From DASUPK01 sp963736305 (GTDB taxonomy: Bacteria > Actinomycetota > Thermoleophilia > Solirubrobacterales > 70-9): DNA of 64,000 nt. Where the stretch lies: the NCBI GenBank assembly GCA_963736305.1, contig CAVTOD010000005.1:558001-622000 (forward strand), read 5' to 3'. A model generated the notes under the pieces. The model was not told the DNA's origin, searched no databases, and saw nothing but the letters and a program-made list of their open reading frames with translations. Positions 1-8,899 of the stretch are shown here, piece by piece; within the stretch, counting starts at the first letter, position 1, and each line of letters opens with the position of its first letter. The position numbers and the translations under genes are program-made.

Positions 1-1
1 A

Positions 2-226
2 GCGCGGATGCCGTTCTGGCGGTTCACCGCCCTGACGCTAGCGGGCTGCATCCCCTGGGTGCTGGCGCTTGCATTGCTGGGCAAGGGCGTCGGCAGCAAG
101 TGGCACACCTGGAAGGACCACCTGCAGTACCTCGACTACGCGGTCGTGGCCGGAATCCTCGCGCTGATCGTCTGGGCGCTGATCAGGCACCGGCGCGGTC
201 GCGCGCAGGAGCAACCCGCTTCATGA
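2..226 (+). CDS. DedA family membrane protein, C-terminal fragment
   Basis: Only the last ~75 codons are inside the window; the frame is open to the left edge, so the gene starts outside. The fragment runs through a motif typical of the end of DedA/SNARE-associated proteins (RMPFWRF, then a hydrophobic helix with a central proline, IPWVLAL), then a second membrane helix (about residues 45-60) and a basic tail. DedA proteins are polytopic inner-membrane proteins; several flip undecaprenyl phosphate, which fits the next gene being an undecaprenyl-diphosphatase. The stop TGA overlaps the ATG of uppP, so the two are probably cotranscribed. Assignment rests on a short piece. Confidence 0.6.
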   Translation, partial: ARMPFWRFTALTLAGCIPWVLALALLGKGVGSKWHTWKDHLQYLDYAVVAGILALIVWALIRHRRGRAQEQPAS

Positions 227-1146
227 TGCGGCGGTCGAGGGCGATCGTCCTCGGCGCCGTGCAGGGGCCGACCGAGCTTCTCCCGGTCTCCAGCTCCGCC
301 CACCTCACGCTGATCCCGTGGCTCGCCGGGTGGGATGCCGACGGCCGCGATCCCGAGCTGCAGAAGAGCTTCGAGGTCTCCCTCCACGCCGGTGCCGCGG
401 CCGCGCTGCTGATCGGGCAGCGAAAGGTGATCGCCGAGGAGCTGAGCTCCTTCGACCGCCGCAAGGCGGGCGTGCTGGCGCTCTCCTTCCTTCCGCCGGT
501 GATCTGCGGCGTGGCCCTCGAGCGGCCGATCGAGCGCCATCTCGGCGGGCCTTTTTCCACGGCGATCGGCCTGCTCGCCGGAGCCGCCGCGATGGCCATC
601 GCCGACCGCCGTCCCCAGACCCGCGATCGAGGCCGCGCGACCGCGATGGACGGGCTCGCGCTCGGAATCGCCCAGGCCGCCGCCCTCGCCCCGGGCGTCT
701 CGCGCAACGGCGCGACCCTGACGGCTGCCCGTTGGCGCGGCTTCACGCGCCAGCACTCGAACATGCTTTCCCGCACCGTCGCCCTCCCGGTGATCGTGGG
801 CGCCGCGGCCCTGAAGGGCATTCGCCTCCGGCGCCGCGGTCTGCCGCCCGAGGCGCGAGCCGGCTTCGCCGCGGGCACGGCGACCTCCTTCGCCTCGACG
901 CTCGCCTCGCAGGAGCTGATCCGCCTGGTGGAGCGCGACAGCGCCCTCTGGCCCTACGCCGCCTATCGCGGTGCGCTGGCGGCGACCGTCCTGGGCAACC
1001 TCTGGCGCCGCCGGAGAGCGCGACGGGTCTACCTGCAACCTGACGGTGTGGCGGCGACACCCAGCGGCAACGGGGCCGCCGCCTCCGGGAACGGCGCCCC
1101 GAGCTGGGCGAGCGCCAAGCCTGGCCCAGAGAGGCGGCAGAGGTGA
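223..1146 (+). CDS. uppP: Undecaprenyl-diphosphatase UppP/BacA
   Basis: 307 aa polytopic membrane phosphatase that recycles undecaprenyl diphosphate to the monophosphate carrier used for peptidoglycan and glycan export. Both family signatures are visible: a (Q/E)GxTE block followed by LPVSSSAH near residues 14-26, and PGVSRNGAT around residue 160 (PGxSRSxxT in most members, with Ser replaced by Asn here). Several glycine/alanine-rich membrane helices lie between. The C-terminus carries an unusual ~40-residue Arg- and Gly/Asn-rich cytoplasmic tail. The start is the ATG overlapping the DedA stop (ATGA); the downstream GTGA overlap with purM suggests translational coupling. Confidence 0.9.
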   Translation: MMRRSRAIVLGAVQGPTELLPVSSSAHLTLIPWLAGWDADGRDPELQKSFEVSLHAGAAAALLIGQRKVIAEELSSFDRRKAGVLALSFLPPVICGVALERPIERHLGGPFSTAIGLLAGAAAMAIADRRPQTRDRGRATAMDGLALGIAQAAALAPGVSRNGATLTAARWRGFTRQHSNMLSRTVALPVIVGAAALKGIRLRRRGLPPEARAGFAAGTATSFASTLASQELIRLVERDSALWPYAAYRGALAATVLGNLWRRRRARRVYLQPDGVAATPSGNGAAASGNGAPSWASAKPGPERRQR

Positions 1147-2141
1147 GCGAGGACGCCTACGCCAAGGCCGGCGTCAGCCAGGGCGATGCGGATGCCTCCG
1201 TGGCATCCCTCGTCTCGGCGCTGGCCGCCTCGGCGCCCGCGGAAAGCCGTCAGGTGCTCGCAAGCGGCCACTACGCCAACGTCGTCCGGCTCGACGAGCG
1301 CGCCGGGATCGCTTTGAGCACCGACGGCGTCGGCACGAAGCTCATCCTCGCCGAGCAGATGGGCCGCTGGGACACGGTCGGGATCGACTGTGTGGCGATG
1401 AACGTCAACGACGTGGTCTGCGTAGGCGCAGAGCCCCTCGCGATGGTCGACTACCTGGCCGTCGATCGGGCCGACCCCGAGACGGCCGGTGCGATCGGCG
1501 TCGGCCTGGCGCGCGGCGCCGAGAAGGCGGGGATCGAGATCGTCGGCGGAGAGCTGGCCCAGCTCGGCGAGCTGATCAACGGCCTCGACCTGGCGGGCGC
1601 GTGCTTCGGCGTGGTCTCGCTCGACTCTCTGGTCACGGGCGCGGAGATCGAGCCGGGAGACCCGGTGATCGGCCTGCCCTCATCGGGACTCCATTCGAAT
1701 GGCTACACGCTGGCGCGCTCGGCGCTGGCGGACATCCCGCTCGACGACGAGCGGCTCGGCCGTCCCCTCGGCGAGATCCTCCTTGAGCCGACCGAGATCT
1801 ACGTCAAGCCGATCGTCGAGCTGCTGCGCTCCGATGTGGACGTGCGCGGACTGGCCCACATCACCTCGGGCGGCCTCGACAACCTGCTCCGCCTCGAGGC
1901 CGAGGTCGCCTACGAGATCGAGCAGCCGCTCCCCGTGCCGCCGGTCTTCGAGCTGATCCGGGCGCTCGGCGAGGTCTCAGACGAGGAGATGCATGAGGTG
2001 TTCAACATGGGGTGCGGGTTCTGTGTCGTCGTGGCGGCGGCCGATGAAAAGGCGGCAATGAAGAGCCTGCAGGCCCATTACGCGGGGGCGCAGCGCATCG
2101 GCCGGGCGGTCGAGGGGCCACCGAGGGTAGTGCGGCGTTAG
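1143..2141 (+). CDS. purM: Phosphoribosylformylglycinamidine cyclo-ligase PurM
   Basis: 332 aa cytosolic AIR synthetase, step five of purine synthesis: ATP-dependent ring closure of FGAM to AIR. Recognisable blocks are the N-terminal YAKAGV, the STDGVGTK nucleotide-binding loop, GIDCVAMNVND and the SSGLHSNGYTL segment. Length is normal for the family. The GTG start overlaps the uppP stop by 4 nt. It is the only purine gene here apart from purA at 54.5 kb, so it is not part of a pur operon but sits in a membrane/purine mini-operon. Confidence 0.95.
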   Translation: MSEDAYAKAGVSQGDADASVASLVSALAASAPAESRQVLASGHYANVVRLDERAGIALSTDGVGTKLILAEQMGRWDTVGIDCVAMNVNDVVCVGAEPLAMVDYLAVDRADPETAGAIGVGLARGAEKAGIEIVGGELAQLGELINGLDLAGACFGVVSLDSLVTGAEIEPGDPVIGLPSSGLHSNGYTLARSALADIPLDDERLGRPLGEILLEPTEIYVKPIVELLRSDVDVRGLAHITSGGLDNLLRLEAEVAYEIEQPLPVPPVFELIRALGEVSDEEMHEVFNMGCGFCVVVAAADEKAAMKSLQAHYAGAQRIGRAVEGPPRVVRR

Positions 2142-2174
2142 CGGCCCGGGACGAGTTCTTTCCGCGCACCGAAA

Positions 2175-2200
2175 GGAAGCCGCCCATTGGGTGCGTTTCC
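2175..2200. terminator. Imperfect hairpin between convergent genes
   Basis: The 59-nt gap between purM (+) and the DsbA-like gene (-) holds an imperfect inverted repeat, with GGAAGC pairing to GTTTCC around a GC-rich inner stem with two bulged bases. There is no clear T-run on either strand. It could end transcription from both sides, but this is weak evidence. Confidence 0.3.
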
Positions 2201-3085
2201 CTAGGCGGGTTCCCAGAGCGTCCCAGTCAGGGCGCGAACGGGCTTCAGCTTCCAGTCTCGCGCCATCGCCCACAGCTCCGCCTCGAGGACCGGCAGTGGC
2301 TTCTCGGCGAGCACCTCCAGCTCCCGCGTGGCGCAGCGGCCGAAGCGGTGAATCGCCTCCGCCGGCTCCAGGGCTCCTTCATTGCGCTGTTTCGCTCCCG
2401 CCGCCAACGCGGCGTCCCGCAGGGCCGGATGAGAGCGAGCGCCGGCCCAGACGCCGTGACCGGAACCATCCTCGGCGACGAAGAGCGCCGAGGGGAAGCT
2501 GATCCGCTCCTTTCCCTCGGTGCGCCGCACCGCGTTCGCCGCGCGAGCCGCGTCCGGCGGATTGCGAACCTCGTCAAGGTCGGCGCCGAACGCTTCGGTG
2601 ATCGCCTCGGAAAAGATGTCGATCTCGAAGCGAGCGCGGTCGAGGCCGGCGGGTCCGGCCGCGGCAACCAGCGCCTCGGGATGGTCGAGCTTGCGGCGCT
2701 CGAACATGATCCCCTCGCGCACCCGGCGCAGGTAGCGGTAGCCGGCCTCCCAGCCCTGCTCCGCGGCCGCCTTTACCGCCTGGCAGGCGGGGTAGGTCGA
2801 TGTCAGTGGTCCCTCAGTCCAGATGCGCGGGTCGGTCGGCATCAGACCGTCGGCGGCGACCTCCAGCCAGTGTGAGATCAGGTCGGCAAAGCAGTCGGGG
2901 CCGGTGCCGATCCGGCCCTCCTCGTCGCGGTACTCGCGGCCGTATCGGCGCGCCAGGCCTCCCATCACCCAGACGAACTCGAGCTCGCCGTCGAACTCCC
3001 ACATAAGTCGCCGCAGCGCCGGCTCGGAGGCCCACGACCAGGGACAGGCGGGATCGGTGTAGAAGCGGACTTGGACAGTCATCAT
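2201..3085 (-). CDS. DsbA-family thioredoxin-fold protein
   Basis: 294 aa. The start VQVRFYTDPACPWSW is the first strand and active-site turn of the DsbA/FrnE/2-hydroxychromene isomerase fold. The motif is C-P-W-S, with a single cysteine, so a classical dithiol oxidase reaction is unlikely; FrnE/YjbH-like adaptor or isomerase roles are open. No signal peptide is visible, so it is probably cytoplasmic. The region around residues 150-220 has the helical insertion and the later thioredoxin strand (SFPSALFV) of the family. It is divergent from the kinase at 3159 and convergent with purM. Substrate unknown. Confidence 0.7.
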   Translation of the reverse strand: MMTVQVRFYTDPACPWSWASEPALRRLMWEFDGELEFVWVMGGLARRYGREYRDEEGRIGTGPDCFADLISHWLEVAADGLMPTDPRIWTEGPLTSTYPACQAVKAAAEQGWEAGYRYLRRVREGIMFERRKLDHPEALVAAAGPAGLDRARFEIDIFSEAITEAFGADLDEVRNPPDAARAANAVRRTEGKERISFPSALFVAEDGSGHGVWAGARSHPALRDAALAAGAKQRNEGALEPAEAIHRFGRCATRELEVLAEKPLPVLEAELWAMARDWKLKPVRALTGTLWEPA

Positions 3086-3158
3086 TCGTTCGGGTGCAAG
3101 CTCTCAGCGGCGGGGGCACCCTAGGGCGAAAATACATCGCGATGCAAAGGCAAATCAG

Positions 3159-4646
3159 TTGGAACGCTTGAGCTCCACCGTACTCTCGGGCCGCTACCGG
3201 CTCGAGTCGAAGCTGGGCTCAGGCGGCATGTCGACCGTCTACCTGGCGCTCGACGAGGTTCTCGACCGCCCGGTGGCGGTCAAGCTGCTCCATCGCGAGA
3301 TCTCCGAGGAGGCCGACCAGCTGGAGCGCTTCCGCCGCGAGGCGCGGGCGGCTGCGCGCCTCTCTCACCCGAACCTCGTCGGGGTGATCGACGCCGGCGA
3401 GGACGACGGCCGGCCCTACATCGTCTTCGAGTACATCGAGGGGCAGACCCTGAAGCGTTGCATCCAGGAGAAGGGCGGGTTGCCCGTGGACGAGGCGGTC
3501 GCCTACGCGATCGAGATCGGCCGCGGCCTCACCGCGGCTCACGCCCGCAAGCTCGTCCATCGCGACGTGAAGCCGCAGAACGTCCTGATCGATCCCGACG
3601 GCCGCGCCAAGGTGACCGACTTCGGCATCGCGCGCTCGCTGGAGCAGAAGGGGATGACCGCGACGGGCAGGGTGCTCGGCACCACCGACTACGTATCGCC
3701 GGAGCAGGCGATGGGCGAGGACGTCGACGAGCGCTCCGACGTCTACTCGCTGGGCGTCGTCCTCTACGAGATGCTCGCCGGCGACGTCCCGTTCCAGGCC
3801 GAGACGCAGGTCGGGGTCGCGATGAAGCACGTCAACGAGCCGATGCCCGACGTGCAGGCGAAGCGGCCGGAGGTATCAGCCGTCGTCGCATCCGTCGTGG
3901 ACCGGTCGACAACCAAGGACCCGCGCGACCGCTACAGCACGGTCGCCGAGATGGTTCGCGACCTCGAGCAGACGCTCGAGGTGGAGGCGGCCCGCCGCGG
4001 AGGCACCAGCGGCGAGGCGACCAGCGTCCTCGATTCAGTCCCCAAGGCGAACCGCAGGCTTCGGCAGCGACGTCCACCCTGGCTGGGGATCGCCATGGGC
4101 CTCGTCGGAATCGCCCTGATCGCCGCGGCGGCGATCTTCGGGGGCGAGAAGCTGAATCTCGGTAACGACAGCTCGCCCAGCGCCACCACCACGGAAATCA
4201 AGCTGCCGACGGATGCGGCGGCCGAGTTCGACCCGGAGGCGGACGGGCAGGAGACCGGAACCCAGCGGCTCGCCATCGACTCCAATCCGACCGGGACCGC
4301 CTGGACCACCGAGCACTACGACACCCAGGACTTCGGCGGCCTGAAGGACGGGGTCGGCCTGACGATCGACACCGGCTCCACCATCACTGCGAAGGCGATC
4401 GACATCCGGAGCCCCACCCCCGGCTGGGACGCGGAGATCTACGAGTCGGGCGGCTCGCCACCGACCGAGTTGTCGGGGTGGGGACAGCCGGTCGCAACCG
4501 TCACCGACGGCGGAGGCCACGAGACGGTCAACCTCCCAGCGAAGCCCGCCCAGTCATTCCTGATCTGGATCACGAAGCCGCCTCACGCGAAGGACGATCC
4601 GGGCCGCTACCAGATGGAGATCAGTGACGTTCGGGTTCTGAGGTAA
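3159..4646 (+). CDS. Membrane Ser/Thr protein kinase with extracellular galactose-binding-like domain
   Basis: 495 aa. The kinase domain (about residues 13-280) is complete: Gly loop GSGGMSTVY, Lys42 in AVKLL, HRDVKPQN at 134-141 and DFG at 154-156. A ~30-residue basic linker leads to one membrane helix near 309-328, and then ~165 aa outside the cell. The ectodomain (pattern DPEADGQE, then GTAWTTEHY and GVGL) resembles the beta-sandwich ectodomain of actinobacterial MviN/MurJ, from memory. There are no PASTA repeats. The start is TTG. It is divergent from the DsbA-like gene and ends 7 nt from ddl in the opposite orientation. It probably senses an envelope ligand beside the pknB operon. Confidence 0.9.
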   Translation: MERLSSTVLSGRYRLESKLGSGGMSTVYLALDEVLDRPVAVKLLHREISEEADQLERFRREARAAARLSHPNLVGVIDAGEDDGRPYIVFEYIEGQTLKRCIQEKGGLPVDEAVAYAIEIGRGLTAAHARKLVHRDVKPQNVLIDPDGRAKVTDFGIARSLEQKGMTATGRVLGTTDYVSPEQAMGEDVDERSDVYSLGVVLYEMLAGDVPFQAETQVGVAMKHVNEPMPDVQAKRPEVSAVVASVVDRSTTKDPRDRYSTVAEMVRDLEQTLEVEAARRGGTSGEATSVLDSVPKANRRLRQRRPPWLGIAMGLVGIALIAAAAIFGGEKLNLGNDSSPSATTTEIKLPTDAAAEFDPEADGQETGTQRLAIDSNPTGTAWTTEHYDTQDFGGLKDGVGLTIDTGSTITAKAIDIRSPTPGWDAEIYESGGSPPTELSGWGQPVATVTDGGGHETVNLPAKPAQSFLIWITKPPHAKDDPGRYQMEISDVRVLR

Positions 4647-4660
4647 GCGAAGCTCAGAAC
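4635..4660. terminator. Bidirectional hairpin over two stop codons
   Basis: A perfect 8-bp inverted repeat (GTTCTGAG and CTCAGAAC) with a 10-nt loop spans the TAA of the kinase (+) and the TGA of ddl (-). It is symmetrical and sits exactly at the convergent junction, so it can act for both transcripts. There is no strong T-tract. Confidence 0.5.
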
Positions 4661-5619
4661 TCGTACGAGCGCGACTTCTCATGGCGTTCGATCGCCAGCT
4701 TCACCAGCCGGTCGCAGAGCTCGGCATATGAGATCCCGTCCGCCTCGAAGAGCTTGCCGTAGACGCTGGTCTCCGTAAAGCCGGGGATCGTGTTGAGCTC
4801 GTTGACGAGGACCTCGTCGCCGTCGACGAAGAAGTCGCATCGCGCCAGGCCGCTGCAGCCGCAGAGCGTGAACACCTGCCGGGCCAGATCGCGAAGGCGC
4901 GCCGTCGCGTCCTCGGAGATCCGCGCCGGGACGACCAGCTCCATTCCGCCCTCCTCGTACTTCGCCTCGTAGTCGTACCAATCGTGGCCCTTGGTGTCGA
5001 TCTCACCCGGCGGCGATGCGATCGGGTCCTCGTTGCCGAGCAGCGAGCACTCGACCTCCTTGCCCGGGGCCGGAGCCTCCACGATCACGCGCGGGTCATG
5101 CCGGCCTGCCTGCTCGACCGCGCGGTCGAGCTCTTCCTCTCCGGAGGCGGGCGCGATGCCCACACTGGAGCCGAGCCGCGCGGGCTTCACCCAGACCGGC
5201 TGCCCGAACCCCGAAGCGATCGCCTTCCAGTCGTCCTCCCCGGCCCGGCAGAACTCGACCTGCGGGATGCCGTGCCGAGCCAGCAGGTCCTTGAAGACGA
5301 GCTTGTCAATGCAGATCGCCGAGGCCTCCACGCCGGAGCCCGCGTAGGGAACTCCGAGGACCTCCAGCAACCCCTGCACGCTGCCGTCCTCTCCCCCGGG
5401 GCCGTGAAGGACGGGGAACGCGACGTCGCACTCCAGGAGGCCGCCTGCCGGGGTGAAGCTGACGGCCGCGCCGTCGGCGCTCCAGCCCCCCTCCCGGGCG
5501 ATCGTGACCTCGACGGTCTCGTGACCGGCCTCCCGAAGGCCGGCGGCGACCGAGGCCGCGGAGCGCAGCGACACCTCGTGCTCACTACTGATCCCGCCGC
5601 CGATGACAGCCACCTTCAT
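4654..5619 (-). CDS. ddl: D-alanine--D-alanine ligase (first copy)
   Basis: 321 aa ATP-grasp enzyme that joins two D-Ala for peptidoglycan precursors. Seen: N-terminal GGISSEHEVSLRSA, LHGPGGEDG, KPARLGSSVGI in the ATP-grasp fold, the omega loop YDYEAKY (Tyr typical of D-Ala-D-Ala rather than D-Ala-D-Lac ligases), and NELNTIPGFT at the metal site. Its ATG overlaps the pknB stop by 4 nt, placing it as the last gene of the fhaA-pknB operon. A second ddl is at 32541-33518; the two proteins are clearly divergent rather than a recent duplication. Confidence 0.93.
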   Translation of the reverse strand: MKVAVIGGGISSEHEVSLRSAASVAAGLREAGHETVEVTIAREGGWSADGAAVSFTPAGGLLECDVAFPVLHGPGGEDGSVQGLLEVLGVPYAGSGVEASAICIDKLVFKDLLARHGIPQVEFCRAGEDDWKAIASGFGQPVWVKPARLGSSVGIAPASGEEELDRAVEQAGRHDPRVIVEAPAPGKEVECSLLGNEDPIASPPGEIDTKGHDWYDYEAKYEEGGMELVVPARISEDATARLRDLARQVFTLCGCSGLARCDFFVDGDEVLVNELNTIPGFTETSVYGKLFEADGISYAELCDRLVKLAIERHEKSRSYEF

Positions 5620-7463
5620 GGCGTCGTGGCCGTCGGTGCCTCGACTCCGACGGAGATCGTCACGGTGTCGCCGCGCTGGCCGCGGGAGCCACCCGGTGGG
5701 AACTCGGAGATCACGAAGCCCACCTCATTTGGGTCGCTGGTCGTCTCCTCGGTCACGGCCACGGTGAAGCCGGCCTTCTTCAGCGCGGTGACGGCCGTCT
5801 TCCGGGCCTGTCCGGTCACGTCGGGAACGGTGATGGCACCGGTCGACGCGAAGATCGTCACCTGCGAGCCGCGCCCGACGCGCTTGCCGGCGCCTGGGCT
5901 CTGGCTCAGCACCTTGCCCTGGGGCTCGGTCGAGTCCTTCTGGACCTCGGTGCCCGACAGGCCCGCGTTGGAGAGCGCCGCGAGGGCGGCCTGGTCGTCG
6001 AGACCGGTCACATCCGGGACGATCACCGTGTTGGCGCCGCGCGAGATCTGGAGGGTCACCGGCTGGAGGGTCGAGAGCTGGGTTCCAGCGGGCGGCGAGG
6101 TCCCGATCACCTGGCCCCTCGGGACGGACTTCGAGAACTGCTCCACCACGGTTACCTTGAAACCGGCCTTTTCCAGGCGTTTTGTGGCGTCCGCCTCGCT
6201 CAGCCCGATGACCGAGGGCACCGCAACGATCGCCGGCCCGGAGCTGACGCTGAGCGTGACGGTTGATCCCTCCTCGGCCTTGCCGCCGCCGCGATCCGTC
6301 GGGATCGGATCCTGCTCGACGACCTGATCCCTCGGCGCCGCGCTGGGAATGGCCTTGATCGCCACCTTGAAGCCCTTGCCGTCGAGGATCTGGCTCGCCT
6401 GGTCGGAGGTCTTACCGATCACGTCCGGGATCGCGAGGTGCGAGGGCCGGGTGAGCGCGTAGGCGACGAGCGCGGCCACCCCGCAGGCGAGCAGCGCGAT
6501 CACGAGCCAGCGCCAGCGCCAGCGGCGCCGGCGAATCTCGTATTCCTCGTACACCTCCTCCTCGTCGCCCGGGATGTCGGTCTCGCCCTCCGGGGACACC
6601 GCGGCGAATGCGGCCGTGTCCTGCGGCCGCGGCTTGTCCGGAGCGCGCTCCGCGGCGTCGAGTGCGCGCAGGAACGCGTCGGCGTCCTTGAAACGGGCGT
6701 CTGGGTCCTTGGCGAGGGCCCGCATGACGACCGCGTCCAGCGCGGGCGGAATGTTCGGGTTGATCGCGCTGGGACGGCGAGGCGTCTCGGAGACCTGCTT
6801 GAGCGCGATCGCCACGGCGCTGTCGCCCTCGAAGGGGACGCGGCCGGTGAGGGCCTCATACAGGATCACTCCGATCGAGTAGATGTCCGAGCGCGGTGTC
6901 GTCGGCTTGCCCTGCGCCTGCTCCGGGGAGAGGTACTGGGCAGTCCCCATCACCGAGCCGGTGGCGGTGATGTCGGAGTTCTCGCCGCCGCGGGCGATGC
7001 CGAAGTCCGCGACGCGCGCCCGGCCCTCGTCGTCGATCAGCACGTTCTGGGGCTTCAGGTCGCGGTGGATGATCCCCTTGCGGTGCGCGAAGCGGGCGGC
7101 GTTCAGGATCTGCCGGGTGAAGTCGATCGCGTCCTTTGTCCCCATCCCGCCCTTGACGAGGTCCTTGAGCGAGGGCCCGTCGACGTACTCCATGGCGATG
7201 AAGTAGGTGTCGCGGAAGGAGCCGCGGTCGAAGATCCCGACGACGTTGGGGTGCTGAAGGCCGGCGGCCGACTGCGCCTCGCGCTGGAAGCGCTGGACGA
7301 ACTCACCGTCCTGGGCGAAGCGGTCGTGGAGGATCTTGATCGCCACATTGCGATCGAGCTCTGTGTCCTCCGCGAGCCAGACGTCCGCCATCCCGCCCGA
7401 GCCGATCTTCCGCTCGAGCTGGTAGCGCTCGTCCACCATGGTGCCCTTGCGGGCGTCGGCCAT
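5616..7463 (-). CDS. pknB: PASTA-domain Ser/Thr protein kinase PknB
   Basis: 615 aa. Kinase domain about 13-275: GSGGMADVW loop, Lys43 in AIKIL, HRDLKPQN 133-140, DFG 153-155 and an activation loop rich in Ser/Thr. An acidic/basic juxtamembrane region precedes one membrane helix (about 319-338), followed by four PASTA repeats, each opening with the P-(D/S)-V-(I/T)-G pattern. PASTA domains bind muropeptides or lipid II; the kinase controls growth and division proteins such as FhaA and MurJ. It overlaps pbpA by 1 nt and ddl by 4 nt. There is no pknA next to it, unlike mycobacteria; the kinases at 3159 and 12793 are separate units. Confidence 0.96.
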   Translation of the reverse strand: MADARKGTMVDERYQLERKIGSGGMADVWLAEDTELDRNVAIKILHDRFAQDGEFVQRFQREAQSAAGLQHPNVVGIFDRGSFRDTYFIAMEYVDGPSLKDLVKGGMGTKDAIDFTRQILNAARFAHRKGIIHRDLKPQNVLIDDEGRARVADFGIARGGENSDITATGSVMGTAQYLSPEQAQGKPTTPRSDIYSIGVILYEALTGRVPFEGDSAVAIALKQVSETPRRPSAINPNIPPALDAVVMRALAKDPDARFKDADAFLRALDAAERAPDKPRPQDTAAFAAVSPEGETDIPGDEEEVYEEYEIRRRRWRWRWLVIALLACGVAALVAYALTRPSHLAIPDVIGKTSDQASQILDGKGFKVAIKAIPSAAPRDQVVEQDPIPTDRGGGKAEEGSTVTLSVSSGPAIVAVPSVIGLSEADATKRLEKAGFKVTVVEQFSKSVPRGQVIGTSPPAGTQLSTLQPVTLQISRGANTVIVPDVTGLDDQAALAALSNAGLSGTEVQKDSTEPQGKVLSQSPGAGKRVGRGSQVTIFASTGAITVPDVTGQARKTAVTALKKAGFTVAVTEETTSDPNEVGFVISEFPPGGSRGQRGDTVTISVGVEAPTATTP

Positions 7464-8899
7464 CAGGCCCCGCTCCCGAGCAGGCTCTCGGCGACCGCCT
7501 TGAAGATCGGGCCGCAGGTCGGTCCACCGAAGCCGCTGGTGTGCTCCACGATGCAGGCGATCGCGATCTTCGGATCGTTGGCCGGGGCGAAGCCGATGAA
7601 CCAGGCGTCATTGACGCCTGGCGAGATCTCCGCGGTTCCGGTCTTGCCCGCCACGTCGATGCCCGAGACGGCCCCCGCCGTGCCGGTTCCCTCGGAGACG
7701 ACGTCCTGCATCATGCCGTTGAGCTGGGAGGCCGTGTCCTCGCTCATCACCCGGCTCTGGTGCGCGGGATCGAGCTTCGTCTCGCGCCCATCTGGCCGGA
7801 TCACCTTCGACCACAGCCGGGGCTCCATCAGCTCGCCCTTGTTGGCCACGGTGGCGGCGACCTCGGCCATCTGCAGCGGAGTCACCCGAAGGCGCTCCTG
7901 CCCGATCGCGACGCGTCCGATGTCGATCCTGTCGCTGGGGCCCAGCAGCTTGATCCCGTCGTAGACCCCGCTGGCCGCGAGCTGAAAGCCGGGATAGTCG
8001 AGTCGCGGCTTGGCGTTGAAGCCATAGCGATCCATGTACTTGAACATCGTGTCGTTGCCGACCTTCTCCCCCGCCTGGGCCCACCAGGTGTTGACGGAGT
8101 TGGTCAGGGCGGTGGTCATCGGGATGTCGCCGAACTGCTCGCCGCCGGAGTTCGAGAGCGGCACACCCTCGATCGCGATCGGAGACCGCCCGCTGAGCAC
8201 CGAGTTCGGGGTGAAGTCGCCGCTGTCGAGGGCGGCTGTCGCCGTCACCACCTTCATGGTCGAACCGGGTGGGTACCCGGCCTGCGTCGCCCGGTTGAAG
8301 AGCGGGGCGCTGGTCTGCGAGTTGAGCCTCTTGAAGGTGTTCGAGTTCTCCACGGAATTCGGGTCGTACTCGGGGATGCTCACCATCGCCTTGATCTCGC
8401 CGGTCGATGGGACCATCGCCACCACCGAACCGCGGCGGCCGGCAAGTCCGTCCACGGCTGCCCTCTGCGCCCCGGGGTTGAGCGCAGACTGCACGTTGTC
8501 CCCCTCCTGCGAATGCCCCTGCAGCTCGTCGAGCACGGAGAGGAACTCGGTCTTGTTCCCGACCAGCTCGTCGTTGTGGGAGAGCTCGAAGCCCACCCTG
8601 CCCCGGTCGACGAAGCTGTAGCCGATCGGGTTCCCGAACAGCGAGCCCAGCGGGTAGTGGCGGACGTAGATCTGGTTGTTTCCCTTGCCGACGGGGCGCG
8701 AGTGCGCAATCACCGTCCTCCCGTCGTCGGCGAGGATGTCGCCGCGCTGGATCTTCTGCTCCTCGAGCAGCGGCCTGCGGTTGGCGGTGTTCGCCTTCAG
8801 CGAGCTCGAGTCGAAGACCGACCAGTACGAGGTGAAGCCGAAGAGCAGTGCGTAGAGCACCACGATGACGCTGAAGAGCTTGACGATCTGGCGATTCAC
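7463..8899 (-). CDS. pbpA: Class B penicillin-binding protein PbpA (transpeptidase)
   Basis: 478 aa, one N-terminal membrane anchor (about 6-25), then a dimerisation region and the transpeptidase domain. Catalytic motifs: S213-T-M-K216, S268-V-N270 and K419-T-G421. It crosslinks peptidoglycan and pairs with the SEDS protein encoded just upstream. Size fits actinobacterial PbpA. The GTG start overlaps the ftsW stop (GTGA), and the stop shares one base with the pknB start, so the operon is fully coupled. No PASTA domains on the PBP itself. Confidence 0.95.
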   Translation of the reverse strand: MNRQIVKLFSVIVVLYALLFGFTSYWSVFDSSSLKANTANRRPLLEEQKIQRGDILADDGRTVIAHSRPVGKGNNQIYVRHYPLGSLFGNPIGYSFVDRGRVGFELSHNDELVGNKTEFLSVLDELQGHSQEGDNVQSALNPGAQRAAVDGLAGRRGSVVAMVPSTGEIKAMVSIPEYDPNSVENSNTFKRLNSQTSAPLFNRATQAGYPPGSTMKVVTATAALDSGDFTPNSVLSGRSPIAIEGVPLSNSGGEQFGDIPMTTALTNSVNTWWAQAGEKVGNDTMFKYMDRYGFNAKPRLDYPGFQLAASGVYDGIKLLGPSDRIDIGRVAIGQERLRVTPLQMAEVAATVANKGELMEPRLWSKVIRPDGRETKLDPAHQSRVMSEDTASQLNGMMQDVVSEGTGTAGAVSGIDVAGKTGTAEISPGVNDAWFIGFAPANDPKIAIACIVEHTSGFGGPTCGPIFKAVAESLLGSGA

